This document shows, piece by piece, positions 25,737 to 34,828 of a DNA stretch of 64,000 nt. The notes beneath the pieces are model-generated. The model worked only from the letters and a program-made list of their open reading frames with translations. It searched no databases and was not told the origin of the DNA. The stretch comes from Ralstonia soli (lineage in GTDB: Bacteria; Pseudomonadota; Gammaproteobacteria; Burkholderiales; Burkholderiaceae): the NCBI RefSeq assembly GCF_023955655.1, contig NZ_JAMXHT010000010.1:4037-68036 (forward strand). Direction: 5' to 3'. The translations under genes were made by a program, and so were the position numbers. Position 1 is the stretch's first letter; every line of letters starts with the position of its first letter.

Positions 25737-26582
25737 TTAATCGATCTTGTCGGTCGAGATCTTGAAGGTGCGCTCCGGGAAGGCCATCTTGGTCTTCGGG
25801 CCGAACCACTTGTCGAACAGCTTCTGCGCTTCGCCGCTCTTCTCCATGCCGAGCAGCACGTCGTCGACTTGCTTCTTGAAGGCCGGCTCACCCTTGCGGA
25901 TGCCCAGTGCCAGGTGCTCGGTCGACAGGTTTTGTGGCAGCAGCGTGTAGTCCTTCGCTGCCGGGCCCATCTTGGCCATGTTGCCGATCAGCGTGGTTTC
26001 GTCGTTCACGTAGGCGACGCCCTTGCCCTGTTGCAGGGCCAGCAATGCCTGCGGGCTGTTGTCAAACGAGACGACATCGGCGTTCTTGATGGTCTTGGCG
26101 ATGTTGGCTTCCATGGTGGAGCCCTTGACCGTCAGGAGCTTCTTGCCGTCGAGTTGCGCGAGCGACGTGATCCCGCTGCTCTTCTTCACCATGGCCTTCT
26201 GACCGGTGATGAAGGTGGAGACCGAGAAGTCGATCTGCGCCTCGCGCTCCTTGTTGTGCGTGAGCGAGGCGGCCAGCAGGTCGACGCGGCCTTGCTGCAG
26301 TTCAGGCAGGCGCGCGGCCACGGCCAGCTGCTTGAGCACCGGTTTCACGCCCAGGCTCTTGGCCACCGCGTCGCACATGTCAACGTCATAGCCGACGATC
26401 TCGCGGCTCATCGGGTCTTTCAGGAAGCTGAACGGCTCGTCGGTGCCGAGCACGCCGCAGACCAGTTCGCCTTTCTTCTTGATGTCGGCGAGCTGGTCAG
26501 CATGGGCCGTGGTGGCGACCAGGGTGGCCGCGGCCAGGATGGTGGCACCAGCAAATTGCGTCAGACGTCGGCTTGTTTTCAT
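25737..26582 (-). CDS. Amino-acid ABC transporter periplasmic binding protein (family 3)
   Basis: The 281-residue protein has a signal peptide (cut after TAHA, about residue 27) and the family-3 fold: DQLADIKKKGELVCGVLGTD, PFSFLKDP, GYDVDMCDAVAKSLG and LLTVKGSTMEANIAKTIKN. It resembles GltI/HisJ-type binders of polar amino acids. The start at 26582 follows AAGGAGAAC. It heads the operon encoding the permeases and ATPase. It is only distantly similar to the binding protein at 22536, so the two probably bring different ligands to one transporter. Confidence 0.87.
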   Translation of the reverse strand: MKTSRRLTQFAGATILAAATLVATTAHADQLADIKKKGELVCGVLGTDEPFSFLKDPMSREIVGYDVDMCDAVAKSLGVKPVLKQLAVAARLPELQQGRVDLLAASLTHNKEREAQIDFSVSTFITGQKAMVKKSSGITSLAQLDGKKLLTVKGSTMEANIAKTIKNADVVSFDNSPQALLALQQGKGVAYVNDETTLIGNMAKMGPAAKDYTLLPQNLSTEHLALGIRKGEPAFKKQVDDVLLGMEKSGEAQKLFDKWFGPKTKMAFPERTFKISTDKID

Positions 26583-26943
26583 CGGGTGTTCTCCTTGACG
26601 ACTTGGGTGGTGGACAGTGCGCGAATCAGAGTCGCCCGCGAGCATACCGGCACACAGGCAATTCGGTTGCGCGGACTTCGGATAACCATATGACGGCGTG
26701 TGCAAAGCGCCCAACTATAGCCGACGCCGAAGCGGTGCAGACGCGGTTTGGCGGACGGTTTGGGGCGGGAAAGCACAGATGGGATGTCGGGATTGCCGGG
26801 CAGCGTGCGAGTGGGCCGGCGAGGCCCCTGCAGCAAGGATGGGGCCCGGCAGGCGTTTGATGAAAAGAGACTTTGTCTGCCATTAATGACATGGCAGTCG
26901 GCTGCGCTCCATCAGGGGATTCCCGGGGCGGGTGGCGCGCGTT
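26583..26943. other. Intergenic region carrying the amino-acid transporter promoter
   Basis: No gene can be supported in these 361 bases. The minus-strand hexamer TATAGT near 26713-26718 could be the -10 box of the transporter operon, but no good -35 box accompanies it. Confidence 0.4.
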
Positions 26944-27522
26944 TTACAGCGTGCCGCAGATCGATTCGTTGATGGGCACGTCGCCCACCGTCTCGTGGTC
27001 GTTGCCGCGGTAGCGGTAGACCAGGCTCAAGCCCAGGCGGGTGAGGATGCGCACATCGCCGTTGTTGCAGATGTTCTTCTGCAGGATCGGTACGAAATTG
27101 AGCCGAAAGCCCTGCGATGCGGCCGAGTGCGCGGCGTAGTTGGTGAGCGTGATGACGAAGATGAGGGTCTTCTTCTGCGCCAGCGAACATTGCACAAGCG
27201 CGGTCTCGCGGTCGAGCGGGACGGGGGTGAAGCGGTTGATCTCGGTACAGGCCTGGGTGAGGGCGCGATCTGCGTTGCGGGCGGGGCCGGTGAGGGCTGG
27301 CACGCCGGCAGCGGCGGTGCTGCGGCCCGTGGCAGCGCCCACCAGCATGCGGGCCAGCGGAGAGAGCTCCTGCATGGCGGCCGCCAGTGGCGACGATTGC
27401 GCCCACGCCGGGCTGGACAGAAGCGGCAGGGCAAGCGCCAGAACGCGCGAAACACGCGCCCGGCTGCGGCGACCTTCCACATCCAGACCGGCGCGAGTGG
27501 CGGTGTGTTGAGTCACAGACAT
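26944..27522 (-). CDS. Secreted hypothetical protein with four cysteines
   Basis: I do not recognise this family. The 192-residue product has a basic N-terminal stretch and a hydrophobic signal segment (VLALALPLLSSPAWAQ), cleaved around residue 42. The mature part has four cysteines, in QACTEINRF, LVQCSLAQ, KNICNNGD and ESICGTL, likely forming two disulfide bonds. The segment LIFVITLTNYAAHSAASQGF is hydrophobic but short. The ATG at 27522 follows AGAGG. It is monocistronic, and its neighbours give no clue to function. Confidence 0.65.
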   Translation of the reverse strand: MSVTQHTATRAGLDVEGRRSRARVSRVLALALPLLSSPAWAQSSPLAAAMQELSPLARMLVGAATGRSTAAAGVPALTGPARNADRALTQACTEINRFTPVPLDRETALVQCSLAQKKTLIFVITLTNYAAHSAASQGFRLNFVPILQKNICNNGDVRILTRLGLSLVYRYRGNDHETVGDVPINESICGTL

Positions 27523-27611
27523 CCTCTTTGCCCACGGAGCCACAATTTTATTGAAAAAAGTGCCGGGATGCGAGGCGCGCAGCGCACTACGCACTGCTGT
27601 TTTTGTTGAAC

Positions 27612-28403
27612 TCAGGTCCGCACCCGGACCATGGCCGAAATACGCTCGGCCGCCTGCTGCAGCGGGCCGAGGAACTGCTTCGTCATCTGCTTGGCGGACG
27701 TCCGGTTGGCCTGTCCGCTGATATTCATGGCGGCGATGATGTCGCCGGCCCGATTGCGGATCGGCGCCGACAGCGAGATCAGCCCTTCTTCGAGCTCCTG
27801 ATCGACCAGCGCCCAACCCTGCTGGCGCACGCCGGCAATGATGTCCTTCAACGCGTCGACCTCGGTAATGGTGCGCTGCGTGCGTGGGCGTCGATCGGAT
27901 TCGCGCAGCACGATGTCGAGCTGATCTTCGGGCAGGCCCGACAGCAGCATGCGGCCCATCGACGTGCAGAACGCTGGGAGGCGGCTGCCGACCGATAGGT
28001 TCAGCGCGATGATCTTCTGCGTGGGTACGCGCAGCACGTAGACGATCTCCGTTCCATCCAGTACCGAAGCCGAGCAGCTTTCATGCACCGTCTGCACCAG
28101 TTCCTCTATCACCGGTTCGGCGAGGTTCCAGAACGGCATCGAGGTGAGGTAGGCGAAGCCCAGGTCGAGGATCTTGGGGGTCAGGCGGAACAGGCGGCCT
28201 TCAAAACTGACGTAGCCCAGGCTCACCAGCGTGAGCAGGATGCGGCGTGCGCCGGCGCGGGTCAGGCCCGTGGCCTCGGCCACTTCGGAGAGCGTCTGCT
28301 CTGGGCGCTCGGCATTGAACGCGCGGATGACGGAGAGCCCCCGCGCAAAGGACTGAACGTAGGAGTCGCTGGGTTTTTCGGCAGGAAGTTCGGCGGCAGA
28401 CAT
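27612..28403 (-). CDS. pcaR: IclR-family regulator of the beta-ketoadipate pathway (PcaR/PcaU-like)
   Basis: The 263-residue protein has an N-terminal IclR winged helix (about 15-75, TLSEVAEATGLTRAGARRIL) and a C-terminal effector domain (about 90-260). The segment SMGRMLLSGL and a conserved Ala-Met-Asn-Ile-Ser near the C-terminus are typical of PcaR, PcaU and PobR. These activators respond to beta-ketoadipate or protocatechuate. It is divergent from pcaI, and the gap contains two palindromes with GTTCG/CGAAC arms. The effector is inferred from context. Confidence 0.87.
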   Translation of the reverse strand: MSAAELPAEKPSDSYVQSFARGLSVIRAFNAERPEQTLSEVAEATGLTRAGARRILLTLVSLGYVSFEGRLFRLTPKILDLGFAYLTSMPFWNLAEPVIEELVQTVHESCSASVLDGTEIVYVLRVPTQKIIALNLSVGSRLPAFCTSMGRMLLSGLPEDQLDIVLRESDRRPRTQRTITEVDALKDIIAGVRQQGWALVDQELEEGLISLSAPIRNRAGDIIAAMNISGQANRTSAKQMTKQFLGPLQQAAERISAMVRVRT

Positions 28404-28495
28404 GCAAAAAGAGGCGGAAAGCGGTGCAGTGGCCTCAAGACTACTGACATTGTTCCTGTTTCGCTACTCGAACGGCCGATCGGTATGCGTACGTC

Positions 28496-28561
28496 TTGAC
28501 ATGCCCCGGAGGGGAGGCGTAGATTCGTTCTTGGATCGAACGTGTGTTCGTATATCGAACA
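28496..28561 (+). promoter_or_regulatory. pca operon promoter with two IclR-type operators
   Basis: A consensus -35 box TTGACA (28496-28501) is followed after 17-18 bases by TAGATT (28520-28525). Just downstream lie two inverted repeats: CGTTC/GAACG arms at 28526-28542, and TGTTCG/CGAACA arms at 28545-28561. These resemble the PcaR/PcaU box, which contains GTTCG and CGAAC-like halves. Their centres are about 19 bases apart, near two helical turns. The rest of the 28404-28713 gap shows no gene and must also hold the regulator's own promoter. Confidence 0.7.
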
Positions 28562-28713
28562 AATGGAGCGTGGCCAGACAGCAAAGGCCTGTGTCGATCC
28601 AGTTGTCCAACAGGAGACTCGCAGGCCGCACTGTGCGGCACGGCCATTCCCGGCCCGCGATGCTCCGCGGCGCCCGGTCATCCAAGCACGGCGCCCCCTG
28701 CCGGAGAATGCAC

Positions 28714-29403
28714 GTGATCAACAAGCTTTGTCCGTCCGTCGAGGCCGCCCTGGCCGATATCCCGGACGGTGCCACCATCATGATCGGCGGGTTCGGTACC
28801 GCCGGCATGCCGTCCGAGCTCATTGACGGGCTCATCGCCCACGGCGCGCGAGAGCTCACCATCATCAACAACAACGCCGGCAACGGCGAGACGGGCCTCG
28901 CCGCGCTGCTCAAGGCGCGCCGCGTGCGCAAGATCATCTGCTCGTTCCCGCGCCAGGCTGACTCGTACGTGTTCGACGCGCTGTACCGCGCGGGCGAGAT
29001 CGAGCTGGAACTCGTGCCGCAAGGCAATCTGGCCGAGCGCATCCGCGCCGCCGGTGCCGGGATCGGCGGGTTCTTCTGCCCGACCGCGTACGGCACGCAA
29101 TTGGCCGAAGGCAAGGAAACGCGCATCATCGACGGCAAGCCGTATGTGTTCGAGTTGCCGTTGACTGCCGACTACGCGCTCATCAAGGCCCTGCGCGCAG
29201 ACCGCTGGGGCAACCTCGTCTATCGCAAGACCGCGCGCAACTTCGGCCCGGTGATGGCCATGGCAGCCAAGTGCACCATCGCGCAAGTCAGCGAGACGGT
29301 GGAACTCGGCGAGCTGGACCCGGAGCACATCGTCACGCCGGGCATTTTCGTCAAGCGCGTCGTGCAACTCGGCGCCGAACAAGCCGCCAAGGAGGCCGCA
29401 TGA
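28714..29403 (+). CDS. pcaI: 3-oxoadipate CoA-transferase subunit A
   Basis: With PcaJ, this subunit moves CoA from succinyl-CoA to 3-oxoadipate. The 229-residue product carries the type-I CoA-transferase alpha motif IMIGGFGTAGMPSELIDGL near residue 22 and the later EVVPQG-type segment (here ELVPQGNLAERI). I prefer the GTG at 28714 over the ATG at 28708, because GGAG at 28703-28706 is correctly spaced for the GTG and the family starts MINK. Its stop overlaps the pcaJ start. Confidence 0.93.
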   Translation: MINKLCPSVEAALADIPDGATIMIGGFGTAGMPSELIDGLIAHGARELTIINNNAGNGETGLAALLKARRVRKIICSFPRQADSYVFDALYRAGEIELELVPQGNLAERIRAAGAGIGGFFCPTAYGTQLAEGKETRIIDGKPYVFELPLTADYALIKALRADRWGNLVYRKTARNFGPVMAMAAKCTIAQVSETVELGELDPEHIVTPGIFVKRVVQLGAEQAAKEAA

Positions 29404-30062
29404 GCGCCGAAGCCACCACCAAGATCCAGCGCTGGACGCGTGACCAGATCGCCACCCGCGTGGCGCGCGACATTCCGGACGGCTCGATCGTCAACCTCGG
29501 GATCGGCCTGCCGACGCTGGTGGCCAACCAACTGCCCGCCGACCGCGAAATCATCCTGCATACCGAAAACGGTCTGCTCGGCATGGGCCCGGCGCCCGCA
29601 GCCGGCGAGGAAGACGAAGACCTCATCAACGCGGGCAAGCAGCCGGTGACCGCGTTGCCCGGCGCATCGTTCTTCCATCACGCCGATTCGTTTGCCATGA
29701 TGCGAGGCGGCCATCTCGACTATTGTGTGCTCGGCGGCTTCCAGGTGTCGGCCACGGGTGACCTGGCCAACTGGCACACGGGTGCGCCGGACGCGATTCC
29801 GGCCGTAGGCGGGGCGATGGATCTGGCGATCGGCGCCAAGCGGGTCTTTGTCATGATGGAGCACCAGACCAAGCACGGCGACAGCAAGATCGTGCCGTCG
29901 TGCACATACCCGCTGACGGGCATTGGCTGCGTCGATACCATCTACACCGACCTCGCCGTCATCGACATCACGCCCGAGGGCTTGGTGGTGCGCGAGATGG
30001 CCGATGGCCTGGATTTCGATACGCTGCAGACGCTGACGGCCGCGCCGCTGCGTCGCGCATAA
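29400..30062 (+). CDS. pcaJ: 3-oxoadipate CoA-transferase subunit B
   Basis: This 220-residue beta subunit carries the catalytic glutamate in HTENGLLGMG (Glu56), which forms the CoA thioester intermediate with PcaI. The N-terminal stretch IVNLGIGLPTLVAN is characteristic. The ATG at 29400 follows AAGGAGG and overlaps the pcaI stop (ATGA). It is 25 bases before pcaF. Confidence 0.95.
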   Translation: MSAEATTKIQRWTRDQIATRVARDIPDGSIVNLGIGLPTLVANQLPADREIILHTENGLLGMGPAPAAGEEDEDLINAGKQPVTALPGASFFHHADSFAMMRGGHLDYCVLGGFQVSATGDLANWHTGAPDAIPAVGGAMDLAIGAKRVFVMMEHQTKHGDSKIVPSCTYPLTGIGCVDTIYTDLAVIDITPEGLVVREMADGLDFDTLQTLTAAPLRRA

Positions 30063-30087
30063 GACAACAACCGGAGACAGAACAATC

Positions 30088-31290
30088 ATGACGCAAGCCT
30101 TTATCTGCGACGCCATCCGCACCCCCATCGGCCGCTACGGCGGCAGCCTGTCCGCCGTGCGCGCGGACGATCTGGGTGCAGTGCCGCTCAAGGCGCTGAT
30201 GGCGCGCAACCCGCAGGTCGACTGGTCGGCCGTTGAAGACGTGATCTACGGCTGTGCCAACCAGGCCGGTGAAGACAACCGCAACGTGGCGCGCATGTCG
30301 TCGCTGCTGGCGGGGCTGCCCGACGTTGTGCCGGGTTCGACCATCAACCGCCTGTGCGGCTCGGGCATGGACGCCACGGGCACGGCGGCACGCGCCATTC
30401 GCGCCGGTGAAACGTCGCTGATGATTGCCGGTGGCGTGGAAAGCATGAGCCGCGCACCGTTCGTGATGGGCAAGGCCGCGAGCGCCTTCTCGCGCGATGC
30501 CGCCATCTACGACACCACCATCGGCTGGCGCTTCGTCAATCCGCTGATGAAGGCCCAGTACGGCGTCGACTCGATGCCCGAAACCGCCGAGAACGTCGCC
30601 ACCGACTACAACATCAACCGCGAAGACCAGGACCGTTTCGCACTGCGCAGCCAGGCCAGCGCCGCACGCGCGCAGGAAGATGGCACGCTCGCGCAGGAAA
30701 TCACCCCGGTGACGATCCCGCAGAAGAAGGGCGACGCCATTGTGGTGAGCCGCGATGAGCACCCGCGCGCGACCAGCATGGAAGCGCTGGCCAAGCTCAA
30801 GGGCGTGGTGCGCCCGGACGGCACCGTCACCGCCGGCAATGCGTCGGGCGTGAACGACGGCGCCTGCGCGCTGCTGCTCGCCAATGAGGAATCCGCCAAG
30901 CGCTTTGGCCTGACGCCGCGTGCGCGCATCGTCGGCATGGCCACCGCCGGTGTGCCCCCGCGCGTGATGGGCATCGGTCCGGCGCCGGCTTCGCAGAAGC
31001 TACTCAAGCAACTCGGCCTGACGATCGACCAGATGGACGTGATCGAGCTGAACGAGGCATTTGCCGCGCAGGGCCTGGCCGTGATGCGGCAGCTCGGCCT
31101 GCGGGACGACGACCCGCGCGTCAACCCGAACGGCGGCGCCATCGCACTTGGCCACCCGCTCGGCATGAGCGGCGCGCGCCTGGTCACGACGGCGATGTAC
31201 CAGCTGCACCGCACCGGTGGCCGCTACGCACTGTGCACGATGTGCATTGGCGTGGGCCAGGGCATTGCCATGGTGATCGAACGCGTTTGA
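30088..31290 (+). CDS. pcaF: 3-oxoadipyl-CoA thiolase
   Basis: The 400-residue thiolase splits 3-oxoadipyl-CoA into succinyl-CoA and acetyl-CoA, the last step of the beta-ketoadipate pathway. The nucleophile is Cys90 in INRLCGSGMDA. The two catalytic C-terminal motifs are intact: GGAIALGHPLG and CTMCIGVGQG. Length and the N-terminus AFICDAIRTPIGRYGGSL are typical of PcaF. A ribosome-binding site (CGGAGA) precedes the ATG. Confidence 0.95.
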   Translation: MTQAFICDAIRTPIGRYGGSLSAVRADDLGAVPLKALMARNPQVDWSAVEDVIYGCANQAGEDNRNVARMSSLLAGLPDVVPGSTINRLCGSGMDATGTAARAIRAGETSLMIAGGVESMSRAPFVMGKAASAFSRDAAIYDTTIGWRFVNPLMKAQYGVDSMPETAENVATDYNINREDQDRFALRSQASAARAQEDGTLAQEITPVTIPQKKGDAIVVSRDEHPRATSMEALAKLKGVVRPDGTVTAGNASGVNDGACALLLANEESAKRFGLTPRARIVGMATAGVPPRVMGIGPAPASQKLLKQLGLTIDQMDVIELNEAFAAQGLAVMRQLGLRDDDPRVNPNGGAIALGHPLGMSGARLVTTAMYQLHRTGGRYALCTMCIGVGQGIAMVIERV

Positions 31291-31297
31291 TGCGGCC

Positions 31298-32659
31298 ATG
31301 ACCAGCGGACTGCTCGATCGTGCGTTCTCCACACCGGCCATGCTGGCGGTGTGGTCCGATGCGGCCACCGTGCGCGCGATGTTGGATGTGGAGGCGGCGC
31401 TTGCGCAGGCCGAAGGCGCGGTCGGCGTGATTCCGGCGGAAGCCGTCGCGCCGATCCGCGCGGTGTGCGCTAAGGCCACGCTCGATCTGGAGGCGCTCGG
31501 CAGTGCCGCTGCCAGCGCGGGCAACCTGGCGATTCCGCTGGTCAAGCAATTGACCGCCGCTGTCGCGCAGCACGATGCCAACGCCGCGCGCTATGTACAT
31601 TGGGGCGCGACCAGCCAGGACATCATCGATACCGGCCTGATGCTGCAGTGGCGGCAATCGGCTGAGTTGATCGAGGCTGATCTGCAAAAGCTTGCCGATG
31701 CGCTGGCCGCGCTGGCGCAACGCCATCGCAATACGCCGATGGTCGCCCGCACGTGGCTGCAACAAGCCTTGCCAACCACCTTCGGCCGCAAGGTCGCCGG
31801 TTGGCTGGAAGCGGTGCATCGCGCGCAGGATCGGTTTGCGGCGTTGCGTGCGCATGTGCCTGCGCTGCAGTTTGGCGGGGCGGCGGGCACGTTGGCCAGC
31901 CTGGGCGAACACGCGCGCGCTGTCGCCCAGACGCTGGCGCATGAACTCGACCTGCCGCTGCCCTCACTGTCTTGGCATGGCGAGCAGGACCGTGTGGCCG
32001 ACATCGGCGCCACGCTGGCGCTGCTGACCGGCACGCTGGGCCATGTCGCGCGCGATCTCTCTTTGATGATGCAGATCGAGGTGGGCGAAGTTGCCGAGCC
32101 TGCGGGTGCGGGCAAGGGCGGTTCTTCCACCATGCCGCACAAGCGTAACCCGGTCGGCTGCGCCACCGTGCTGGCGGCGGCCGCGCGCATGCCTGGGCTG
32201 GCGAGCACGCTGCTGTCCGCACTGCCGCAGGAGCACGAGCGTGCGCTCGGCGGCTGGCAGGCGCAATGGGCGACGCTACGCGAGATGGTGTGCTTGGCTG
32301 CCGGCGCGCTCGATCGCATGCGCGACATCATCGAAGGCTTGCAGGTGGATGCGGCACGCATGCGCGTCAACCTCGACCTGACGCGTGGCCTGATCCTGGG
32401 TGAAGCCGTGATGCTCGCGCTCGGCGCAGATATCGGCCGCCTGCAGGCGCATCACGTCGTCGAAGCTGCCAGCCGCAAGGCCGTGCAGGACAACACAACG
32501 CTGCGCGACGTGCTGATGGAAGACGCCGACGTGCTGCGCATCTGGGGCAATGCCGCGCCACAACGGCTCGAAGCACTGCTTGACCCCACTCATTATCTTG
32601 GCGATGCGGGCGCCGCGGTGGACCGCGTTCTCGCGGAACACGCTCGCCGCCATCCCTGA
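31298..32659 (+). CDS. pcaB: 3-carboxy-cis,cis-muconate cycloisomerase
   Basis: PcaB lactonises 3-carboxymuconate, the product of protocatechuate ring cleavage, to 4-carboxymuconolactone. The 453-residue protein belongs to the fumarase/aspartase superfamily, with the signature GKGGSSTMPHKRNP near residue 270 and the segment VHWGATSQDIIDTG near residue 100. It follows pcaF by 7 bases. Length matches bacterial PcaB. Confidence 0.94.
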   Translation: MTSGLLDRAFSTPAMLAVWSDAATVRAMLDVEAALAQAEGAVGVIPAEAVAPIRAVCAKATLDLEALGSAAASAGNLAIPLVKQLTAAVAQHDANAARYVHWGATSQDIIDTGLMLQWRQSAELIEADLQKLADALAALAQRHRNTPMVARTWLQQALPTTFGRKVAGWLEAVHRAQDRFAALRAHVPALQFGGAAGTLASLGEHARAVAQTLAHELDLPLPSLSWHGEQDRVADIGATLALLTGTLGHVARDLSLMMQIEVGEVAEPAGAGKGGSSTMPHKRNPVGCATVLAAAARMPGLASTLLSALPQEHERALGGWQAQWATLREMVCLAAGALDRMRDIIEGLQVDAARMRVNLDLTRGLILGEAVMLALGADIGRLQAHHVVEAASRKAVQDNTTLRDVLMEDADVLRIWGNAAPQRLEALLDPTHYLGDAGAAVDRVLAEHARRHP

Positions 32660-32680
32660 TTACGGATCCACGGAGACACC

Positions 32681-33490
32681 ATGCCCTGGCTCGAACACGA
32701 CAACGTCCGGCTGTATCACGAGTTTGACGACACACACGAGGCGGACAAGCCGGTGCTGGTGCTGTCGAACTCGCTGGGTACCAACCTCGGGATGTGGCAG
32801 CCGCAGCTCGAGGCCCTGCGCCAGCACTTCCGTCTGCTGCGCTATGACCAGCGCGGTCATGGTCAGTCAAGCGTGCCGGATGCGCCGTTCGGCGTGGCAC
32901 AGCTTGGCGGTGATGTGCTCGCGCTGCTGGATCACTACGACATCGACCTTGCGCTGTTCTGCGGTCTGTCGATGGGTGGCCTCACGGGTTTGTGGCTGGC
33001 CGCGTATCACGGCGAACGTTTTCCTCGCATGGTGGTGACCAACACGGCTGCACTCATCGGTACAGCACAAGGCTGGAATGACCGCATCGCGCTGGTGGAG
33101 CGCGGCGGTATGGCCGCCATTACCGACAAGCTGCTGAGCTGGTTCTCGCCGGGCTATCCCGAGGCCAATCCGGCTGCGATCGATGGTTTCAAGAGGGTAT
33201 TTCTTGCCACGCCCACCGCGGGCTACAACGGTTGCTGCGGGGCGATCCGCGACGCGGACCTGCGCGCGCAATTGCCGAACATCCGTGTGCCGATGCTGGT
33301 GATCGGCGGCACGCACGACATCTCCACGCCTCCGGCGCAAACGAAAGCCATTGCCGAGAGCGTGCCAGGTGCGCAATACGTCCAGCTCGCGGCCGGCCAT
33401 CTGTCCAATTGGGAACAGCCTGAGGGCTATACCGAAGCACTGGTCAGCTTCCTCTCCACCGGTGTCGCACGCGAGGTGGCCCATGGATGA
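32681..33490 (+). CDS. pcaD: 3-oxoadipate enol-lactonase
   Basis: The 269-residue alpha/beta hydrolase opens the enol-lactone to give 3-oxoadipate. The nucleophile elbow is GLSMGG with Ser97. YDQRGHGQS near residue 65, the acid near GTHDIST and the histidine in AAGHLSNWEQP complete the active site. It starts after CACGGAGACACC and overlaps pcaC by 8 bases. In some relatives pcaD and pcaC are fused; here they are separate genes. Confidence 0.94.
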   Translation: MPWLEHDNVRLYHEFDDTHEADKPVLVLSNSLGTNLGMWQPQLEALRQHFRLLRYDQRGHGQSSVPDAPFGVAQLGGDVLALLDHYDIDLALFCGLSMGGLTGLWLAAYHGERFPRMVVTNTAALIGTAQGWNDRIALVERGGMAAITDKLLSWFSPGYPEANPAAIDGFKRVFLATPTAGYNGCCGAIRDADLRAQLPNIRVPMLVIGGTHDISTPPAQTKAIAESVPGAQYVQLAAGHLSNWEQPEGYTEALVSFLSTGVAREVAHG

Positions 33491-33881
33491 CCGCGAACGC
33501 TATGCCGCCGGCATGCAGGTGCGTCGCGCCGTGCTGGGCGATGCCCACGTCGACCGCGCCAATGCCGCACAGACGGAACTGACGGCGCCGTTCCAGGACC
33601 TCATCACGCGCTATGCGTGGGGTGAGATCTGGACGCGCCCCGGCCTGCCGCGCCACACGCGCAGCCTGCTCACGATCGCCATGATGGTGGCCCTGGGCCG
33701 CGACGGTGAACTGCGCCTGCACTTGCGCGCCGCCTCCAACAACGGTGTGACGCGCGACGAGATCCAGGAGACGCTGCTGCAGACCGCCATCTACTGCGGC
33801 GTGCCGGCAGCCAACCACGCCTTCCACCTCGCGCAGACCGTGTTTGCCGAGATGGATGCGGAGGCCGCAGCGAAGACGTAA
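33483..33881 (+). CDS. pcaC: 4-carboxymuconolactone decarboxylase
   Basis: The 132-residue enzyme decarboxylates 4-carboxymuconolactone to the enol-lactone used by PcaD. It shows the full family pattern: RYAWGEIWTRPGLPRHTRSL, MVALGRDGELRLHLRAA and IYCGVPAANHAFHLA. It overlaps pcaD by 8 bases and closes the catabolic part of the operon, 77 bases before the transporter genes. Confidence 0.95.
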   Translation: MDDRERYAAGMQVRRAVLGDAHVDRANAAQTELTAPFQDLITRYAWGEIWTRPGLPRHTRSLLTIAMMVALGRDGELRLHLRAASNNGVTRDEIQETLLQTAIYCGVPAANHAFHLAQTVFAEMDAEAAAKT

Positions 33882-33958
33882 CCCCGTCGTCCGGGACAGA
33901 CACCACGCAACACACAGGGCAAACCGGCCGCCGAGCCGGAAGCCCCAGGAGGAGACCC

Positions 33959-34828
33959 TTGCTCAGCGCGATAGGTGTGTTGTTTGACGGGCTGGCTTAC
34001 GGCAGCCTGCTGTTCCTGATCAGCATCGGCCTGTCGGTCACGATGGGGCTGATGAACTTCATCAACCTCGCGCACGGGGCGTTCGCCATGGCGGGCGGCT
34101 ATGTGTGCGTGGTGCTGATGAACCGCCTCGGCGTGCCGTTCCTGGCGACGCTGCCCATTGCCTTTCTGGTCACTGCGGCCATCGGGTTTGTGCTGGAGCG
34201 CACGCTGTACCGGCGGCTCTACCGTGCGAGCCCGCTGGATCAGGTGCTGTTCTCCATTGCGCTCGTCTTCATGGCGATGGCCGGGGCTACTTACGTGTGG
34301 GGTCCGGCCCAGCAGCCGGTCGAGCTGCCGGAGATGCTGCGCGGCCAATTGCGCGCGTTCGACAGCGGGCTGGAAGTGGGCCGCTACCGGCTCTTCCTGA
34401 TCAGCATCGTGATCGTGTTGACGGCGGTGCTGGCGTGGCTGATTGAACGCACGCGTTTTGGCGCGCAGGTGCGGGCCTCGGTGGACAACCAGCAGGCGTC
34501 GGCGGGATTGGGTATCAACGTGAGCCTGGTGTTCTCCGTTACGTTTGCGCTGGGCTCCGGGCTGGCGGGGCTGGGCGGTGGGCTGGGTATCGATGTGCTC
34601 GGGCTTGATCCGGCCTTTCCGATCAAGTACATGGTGTACTTTCTGCTCGTGGTGGCCGTGGGCGGCGCGGGCTCCATCAAGGGCACGCTGCTGGCGGCGC
34701 TGGTGCTGGGCGTGTTCGACGTGGCGGGCAAGTACTACGTGCCGGACTTGGGCGCGTTCGCTATCTACGGCTTGATGGTGGTGCTGCTCGTGTTCTTCCC
34801 GAGGGGTCTGCTGGGGAGGCGCGCATGA
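33959..34828 (+). CDS. Branched-chain-type ABC transporter permease (LivH-like)
   Basis: The 289-residue inner-membrane permease has about eight membrane segments and the LivH signature GLMNFINLAHGAFAMAGGY near residue 25. The start is TTG, set by a strong ribosome-binding site (AGGAGGAG) six bases upstream. It begins the four transporter genes after the pca genes, on the same strand. Position suggests the system imports an aromatic acid such as protocatechuate or 4-hydroxybenzoate, or a dicarboxylate, not branched-chain amino acids. Confidence 0.88.
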   Translation: MLSAIGVLFDGLAYGSLLFLISIGLSVTMGLMNFINLAHGAFAMAGGYVCVVLMNRLGVPFLATLPIAFLVTAAIGFVLERTLYRRLYRASPLDQVLFSIALVFMAMAGATYVWGPAQQPVELPEMLRGQLRAFDSGLEVGRYRLFLISIVIVLTAVLAWLIERTRFGAQVRASVDNQQASAGLGINVSLVFSVTFALGSGLAGLGGGLGIDVLGLDPAFPIKYMVYFLLVVAVGGAGSIKGTLLAALVLGVFDVAGKYYVPDLGAFAIYGLMVVLLVFFPRGLLGRRA

